In this document: piece after piece, positions 40,442 through 43,994 of the stretch | How positions within the stretch are numbered: position 1 is the stretch's first letter | How the letters are laid out: every line of letters begins with the position of its first letter | Assembly (NCBI GenBank): GCA_902550285.1 | Contig: CACCYQ010000003.1 | Span: 1-43,994, forward strand | DNA: 43,994 nucleotides | Source of the DNA: an uncultured Pelagibacteraceae bacterium | GTDB lineage: Bacteria; Pseudomonadota; Alphaproteobacteria; Pelagibacterales; Pelagibacteraceae | Direction: 5' to 3' | Notes under the pieces: model-generated | What the model was told of the DNA's origin: nothing | Database searches by the model: none | What the model saw: the letters and a program-made list of their open reading frames with translations, nothing else | Made by a program: the position numbers and the translations under genes

Positions 40442-42124
40442 ATGAAAAAAAAATCAAAAGTTTTAGCTTTAAAATATAGGCCAGAAAATTTTAGAGAAAT
40501 AATAGGTCAGGAAGTAGTTGTTCAAACTATTTATAATTCAATTAAAACAAACAAAATTCCTAACGCATATTTATTTACAGGCATTAGAGGAACGGGAAAA
40601 ACAACTTTGGCAAGATTAGTTGCAAAAAGTCTTAATTGTATAAATGGAATAGATAAAATTTGTGAAGAAAATTATTGTGAACATTGTGAATCTATATCTA
40701 ATTCAAACAACCTAGATATTCTAGAAATGGATGCAGCTAGCAAAACAGGAGTTGATGATGTAAGAGACTTAATTGAATTTTCAAGATATCCCCCGAATTC
40801 AACAAAATATAAAATATTTATTATCGATGAAGTTCATATGTTAAGCAAACAAGCATTTAACGCTTTGCTTAAAACTTTGGAAGAACCACCAGAATATTTA
40901 AAGTTTATTTTTTGTACAACTGAAATTAAAAAAATTCCTATAACTGTCGTTTCAAGAACACAAAGATTTGATTTATCAAGAGTAAACTCTGAAACATTAT
41001 TTAGGTTCATCCAAGAAATAAAAAATAAGGAAAAAGGAAAGGTGTCAGATGACGCACTTAGACTAATTGTAAAAATTTCAGAGGGATCTGTTAGAGATGC
41101 TCTTAGCTTACTAGACAGAGGTTTAATTAGCTGTTCAAATGATGAGGAATTAAATTTAAAAAATGCACAAAAAATATTTGGGTATTTTGACAAAGGGTTT
41201 TTAATTGAATTATTTGAAAAGATATTTGAGGGAAATGAAAAAGGAGTAATAAAAATATATAAAAATATATATAATGCTGGAGTTGAACCAAAAACTTTTT
41301 TAAGTGATTTTTTAGAAATTCTTTATTATATAAAAAATATTAAATCATTAAAAACAGAGGGAAGAAATTTCACTCTTAATGATAGTGAGTTTAGCAAGAT
41401 AGAAGAAATATCAAAGAATATTTCTCCAGAAACTATACTTTTGTTTTGGCAATTTACTATTAAATTTTTAGATGAGCTAAATATAGTTTCAAACCAAGAA
41501 TTATCTCTGGAAATGTTTTTAATTAGACTTTTATATTTAAATAGAATAAGCGATGGAAAAGAAAATAAAGATACAAAAAAAAATTATACAAATCAAAACG
41601 ATTCATTAGCAAAAAGTCAAATTACAGAATCTGAGGAAATTAATAACAAACAGTCTTTAGATGAAGTAAATTTTAAAAATAAGACAATAAGTCAAATAAA
41701 AAATTTTAGCCAAAAAAATTATATCGAGGATAAAAGTGAAATTAATGAATTAAACAATTTTAAAAATATAGATAGCTTTGATCAATTAATTGAAATTTGT
41801 AACGAAAAAAAGGAAGTTAAATTAAAGTACGAACTTGAAAATAACGTAAAATTGGTAAGCTTTCAAAGCACAAAAATCGAAATTTCATTTAATGAAGAAT
41901 TGGATGTAAATTTTGTAAAAGACTTATCTTCAAAATTATATGAATGGACAAAAAAACGATGGGTAATAACTTTTTCTAAAAAAGAAGGAAACCCCACAAA
42001 AAAACAAATGACTGAATTAGAAGAGAAGAAAATTTTTGATGAAGTTAGGGAGAAACAAATATACAAAAAAATAAAGGAAGCTTTTCCGGATATAGAAATA
42101 ATAAAAGTTAATAAAGAAAAATAG
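40442..42124 (+). CDS. dnaX: DNA polymerase III subunit gamma/tau
   Basis: DnaX is the clamp-loader ATPase and, as tau, links polymerases at the fork. The 560-residue protein has KYRPENFREIIGQEVVVQT at the start, Walker A FTGIRGTGKTTLARLVAKSL near 43, a zinc module with cysteines in CEENYCEHCES, LEMDAASKTGVDDVRDLI, Walker B FIIDEVHMLSKQAFNALLKT near 122, and SRC-like TVVSRTQRFDLSR with its sensor Arg. Domain III ends near residue 370; a low-complexity linker and tau-specific C-terminus follow. A run of nine A (41575-41583) lies at that junction. ybaB and recR follow closely. Confidence 0.96.
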   Translation: MKKKSKVLALKYRPENFREIIGQEVVVQTIYNSIKTNKIPNAYLFTGIRGTGKTTLARLVAKSLNCINGIDKICEENYCEHCESISNSNNLDILEMDAASKTGVDDVRDLIEFSRYPPNSTKYKIFIIDEVHMLSKQAFNALLKTLEEPPEYLKFIFCTTEIKKIPITVVSRTQRFDLSRVNSETLFRFIQEIKNKEKGKVSDDALRLIVKISEGSVRDALSLLDRGLISCSNDEELNLKNAQKIFGYFDKGFLIELFEKIFEGNEKGVIKIYKNIYNAGVEPKTFLSDFLEILYYIKNIKSLKTEGRNFTLNDSEFSKIEEISKNISPETILLFWQFTIKFLDELNIVSNQELSLEMFLIRLLYLNRISDGKENKDTKKNYTNQNDSLAKSQITESEEINNKQSLDEVNFKNKTISQIKNFSQKNYIEDKSEINELNNFKNIDSFDQLIEICNEKKEVKLKYELENNVKLVSFQSTKIEISFNEELDVNFVKDLSSKLYEWTKKRWVITFSKKEGNPTKKQMTELEEKKIFDEVREKQIYKKIKEAFPDIEIIKVNKEK

Positions 42125-42132
42125 ATAAAGCA

Positions 42133-42450
42133 ATGGAAGATTTTAATAAAATACTTGATAAAGCTAAAGAGCTTGAAAGCAAAATCAAAGAAAGCCAAGA
42201 AAAAATAAAAAAAATAGAAGCCGAAGGTATTTCTGGATTGAATTCAGTAAAAGTAACTTTAAACGGCGAGGGAGATATAACAAAAATAGAATTGTCTCAA
42301 GAGGTTTTAAAAGAAGAAAAAACTATAATAGAAGACTTAATTATGGCTGCTCATAATAACGCGAAGTCAAAGTTAAAAACAAAAACAACAGAAGAAATTT
42401 CTAAAGCCACCAACAATTTTGGAATACCAGGTTTTAAGTGGCCTACATAA
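42133..42450 (+). CDS. ybaB: YbaB/EbfC nucleoid-associated protein
   Basis: A 105-residue DNA-binding protein of the YbaB family, usually encoded between dnaX and recR. An N-terminal coiled helix (LDKAKELESKIKESQEKIKK) leads to the conserved GLNSVKVTLNGEGDITKIEL sheet and a C-terminal helix (IEDLIMAAHNNAKSKLK); the ending NNFGIPGFKWP resembles the usual GxxxPG(L/F)xxP tail. It forms dimers that bind DNA with little sequence preference. It is 8 nt after dnaX and 3 nt before recR. Confidence 0.94.
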   Translation: MEDFNKILDKAKELESKIKESQEKIKKIEAEGISGLNSVKVTLNGEGDITKIELSQEVLKEEKTIIEDLIMAAHNNAKSKLKTKTTEEISKATNNFGIPGFKWPT

Positions 42451-42453
42451 ATA

Positions 42454-43062
42454 ATGAAGAATATTCCAGAAATTGAAAATCTAGTTAAACTAATTTCAAA
42501 ACTACCCGGGCTCGGTCCAAAATCTGCTAGAAGAATTATTTTAAAATTAATTAATAATAGAAACGAATTAATCAAACCAATTTTAAGTTCGTTGACTGAT
42601 CTTTTTAAGAATGTAGCAAGATGCAAGTCATGCGGAACTTTAAAATCTAATTTATCAGGATGTAATAACTGTGAAAATTTGACAAAAAAGTTTAGCAAAA
42701 TATGTGTAGTCGAGGATATTGCAGATCAGTGGAGTATAGAAAACTCAAGTATTTATCAGGGATACTTCCATATATTAGGTGGAACAATTTCTAACTCAAA
42801 TAGTCAAAACAATGAAGATTTATTGATAGACTCATTGGTAAAGAGAGTAATAGATGAAAATATTGAGGAAGTCATAATAGCTACAAGTGCAACTGTAGAA
42901 GGTCAAACGACAGCTTTTTATATACAGGATAAACTAAAAACTACTAAGGCCAATATAACAAAATTAGCACAGGGACTACCTGTGGGAGGTGAAATTGAAA
43001 ATCTAGATGATGGAACACTAATATCTGCGTTCAAGAATAGACATGAGCTAAATAAGCATTAA
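42454..43062 (+). CDS. recR: recombination mediator RecR
   Basis: RecR works with RecO/RecF in loading RecA at gaps. The 202-residue protein has the N-terminal helix-hairpin-helix (LISKLPGLGPKSARRIILKL), a four-Cys zinc finger (CKSCGTLKSNLSGCNNC), a Toprim domain starting ICVVEDIADQWSIE, and YFHILGGTIS, IIATSATVEGQTTAFYI, ITKLAQGLPVGGEIENLDDG. All are canonical. It ends 2 nt from the convergent glcB stop. Confidence 0.97.
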   Translation: MKNIPEIENLVKLISKLPGLGPKSARRIILKLINNRNELIKPILSSLTDLFKNVARCKSCGTLKSNLSGCNNCENLTKKFSKICVVEDIADQWSIENSSIYQGYFHILGGTISNSNSQNNEDLLIDSLVKRVIDENIEEVIIATSATVEGQTTAFYIQDKLKTTKANITKLAQGLPVGGEIENLDDGTLISAFKNRHELNKH

Positions 43063-43064
43063 AA

Positions 43065-43994
43065 TTATTTTTTTTTTAGCAACCTATTTAAATGAAGGAC
43101 TGGTTCCGTATAACCAGATGGTTGGTGCATACCATTAAAAACAAGTTCACAAGCCGCTCTAAAAGCTAAGGATCTATCAAAGTTACCAGACATAGCTTGG
43201 TAGGGAGAGTGTCCTTTCATACTAGGATCTTTTAAATTTTGGCTATCTACCACTTTTGCCATTTTTTTCATAATTTCCAAAACTTGTTTTTTACTACAAA
43301 CTCCATGATGTAACCAATTAGCAATATGTTGTGAAGAAATTCTTAGGGTAGCTCTATCTTCCATTAATCCTATGCCATTAATATCAGGAACTTTTGAACA
43401 GCCAACGGATTGATCTATCCATCTTACTACATATCCCAAAATACCTTGTGCATTATTTTTTAATTCACTATTTATTTCTTCCATTGACCAATTAGGTCTA
43501 TCAGCAATCGGTATAGTTAAAAGATCCAAAAGATTTGCTGGTTTTCTTTCTGACAATTTTCTTTGCTTAGAAAATACGTCAATTTCATGATAATGAAGAA
43601 CATGCAAAGCTGCGGCAGTTGGACTTGGTACCCAAGCGCAGTTTGCACCAGCATTAGGATGAATAATTTTTTGCTCCATCATATTTGCCATTAAATCTGG
43701 CATAGCCCACATACCTTTTCCTATTTGAGCTTTTTTTGAAAATCCACATGATAGTCCTACATCAACATTGTTGTTTTCATATGCAGAAATCCATGTTGAA
43801 GATTTCATATTAGCTTTTTTTATCATTGGACCTAGTTCCATTGAAGTATGTATTTCATCTCCGGTTCTATCTAAGAATCCTGTATTTATAAAAAATACTC
43901 TATTTTTTAAGGCTCTAATGCACTCTTTTAAATTTACAGAAGTTCTTCTTTCTTCATCCATTATACCAACTAGGATTTGATTTTTTTTTAAATT
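43065..43994 (-). CDS. glcB: malate synthase G, C-terminal fragment (cut by window edge)
   Basis: GlcB condenses glyoxylate with acetyl-CoA to malate. The frame stays open to base 43994, so this is the last 309 residues of a protein normally about 720 long; the Met in [10 protein letters not shown] is internal. It matches isoform G closely: [80 protein letters not shown] and [20 protein letters not shown], the last holding the presumed catalytic Asp. In SAR11 this gene is known to be preceded by a glycine riboswitch, which would lie beyond the right edge and cannot be seen. Confidence 0.96.
   Translation of the reverse strand, partial: NLKKNQILVGIMDEERRTSVNLKECIRALKNRVFFINTGFLDRTGDEIHTSMELGPMIKKANMKSSTWISAYENNNVDVGLSCGFSKKAQIGKGMWAMPDLMANMMEQKIIHPNAGANCAWVPSPTAAALHVLHYHEIDVFSKQRKLSERKPANLLDLLTIPIADRPNWSMEEINSELKNNAQGILGYVVRWIDQSVGCSKVPDINGIGLMEDRATLRISSQHIANWLHHGVCSKKQVLEIMKKMAKVVDSQNLKDPSMKGHSPYQAMSGNFDRSLAFRAACELVFNGMHQPSGYTEPVLHLNRLLKKK

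Noticed and set aside
1..43994. CRISPR arrays, insertion sequences, prophage or toxin-antitoxin genes
   Set aside because: No spaced direct repeats, transposase motifs, terminal inverted repeats or phage structural genes were found; nearly every base is in a recognisable core gene.

Overview
This window reads as a piece of a SAR11 (Pelagibacterales) alphaproteobacterial genome. The sequence is very AT-rich, the proteins are rich in Lys, Ile, Asn and Phe, and genes overlap or abut almost everywhere. No insertion sequence, prophage, CRISPR array or gene-free stretch above 300 bases was seen. Gene order is alphaproteobacterial in many places: rpmH-rnpA-yidD-yidC; murA-DUF2948-hisD; aroA-cmk-rpsA-ihfB-pyrF-trpF-trpB-trpA-accD-folC; cycM-kdsB-pheA; ffs-dnaX-ybaB-recR. 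Both ends cut genes (dapE on the left, malate synthase G on the right). The window opens with an EcoRI site and is about 44 kb, so it may be a cloned environmental insert (inference).

Layout. 1-4954 (minus): rpmH, rnpA, yidD, yidC, argB, a HAD nucleotidase, dapD and partial dapE. 4996-9063: an AT-rich block with a TVP38-type membrane protein, a sugar C-methyltransferase, a polyprenyl-phosphate mannosyltransferase-like GT2 and a polytopic GT-C-like protein, bounded on the right by tRNA-Thr. 9352-13756 (plus): two small proteins, dcd, murA, a DUF2948 protein, hisD, infA, tRNA-Phe and a cold-shock gene ending at a long hairpin terminator. 13866-17178 (plus): a probable histidine leader peptide, tRNA-His, hisS, hisZ and hisG. 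17202-20902 (plus): rmuC, a PD-(D/E)XK exonuclease, sbcB and trxA. 20899-33390 (minus): fourteen genes with no gap above 2 nt, joining RNase D-like, KDO/LPS export, shikimate, CMP kinase, ribosomal protein S1, IHF-beta, pyrimidine, tryptophan, fatty-acid and folate genes. 33405-43062: NDUFA9-like reductase, a small membrane protein, gcrA (minus), an ABC-2 permease, argD, argF, cycM (minus), kdsB, pheA, SRP RNA, dnaX, ybaB and recR; then glcB (minus).

The content is mainly core anabolism (Lys/DAP, Arg, His, Trp, Phe, shikimate, pyrimidine, folate, fatty acid, KDO/LPS, peptidoglycan) plus translation, secretion and DNA maintenance. The most interesting signals are: (i) a 24-codon reading frame with four His codons in six positions and competing hairpins, followed by a tRNA-His that lacks G-1, carries A73 and ends 5 nt before the hisS start; (ii) TrpB and TrpA with several altered active-site or communication residues; (iii) a cytidylate kinase whose P-loop lysine is glycine; (iv) three exonuclease-type genes in a row; (v) an A9 run at the domain III/linker junction of dnaX.
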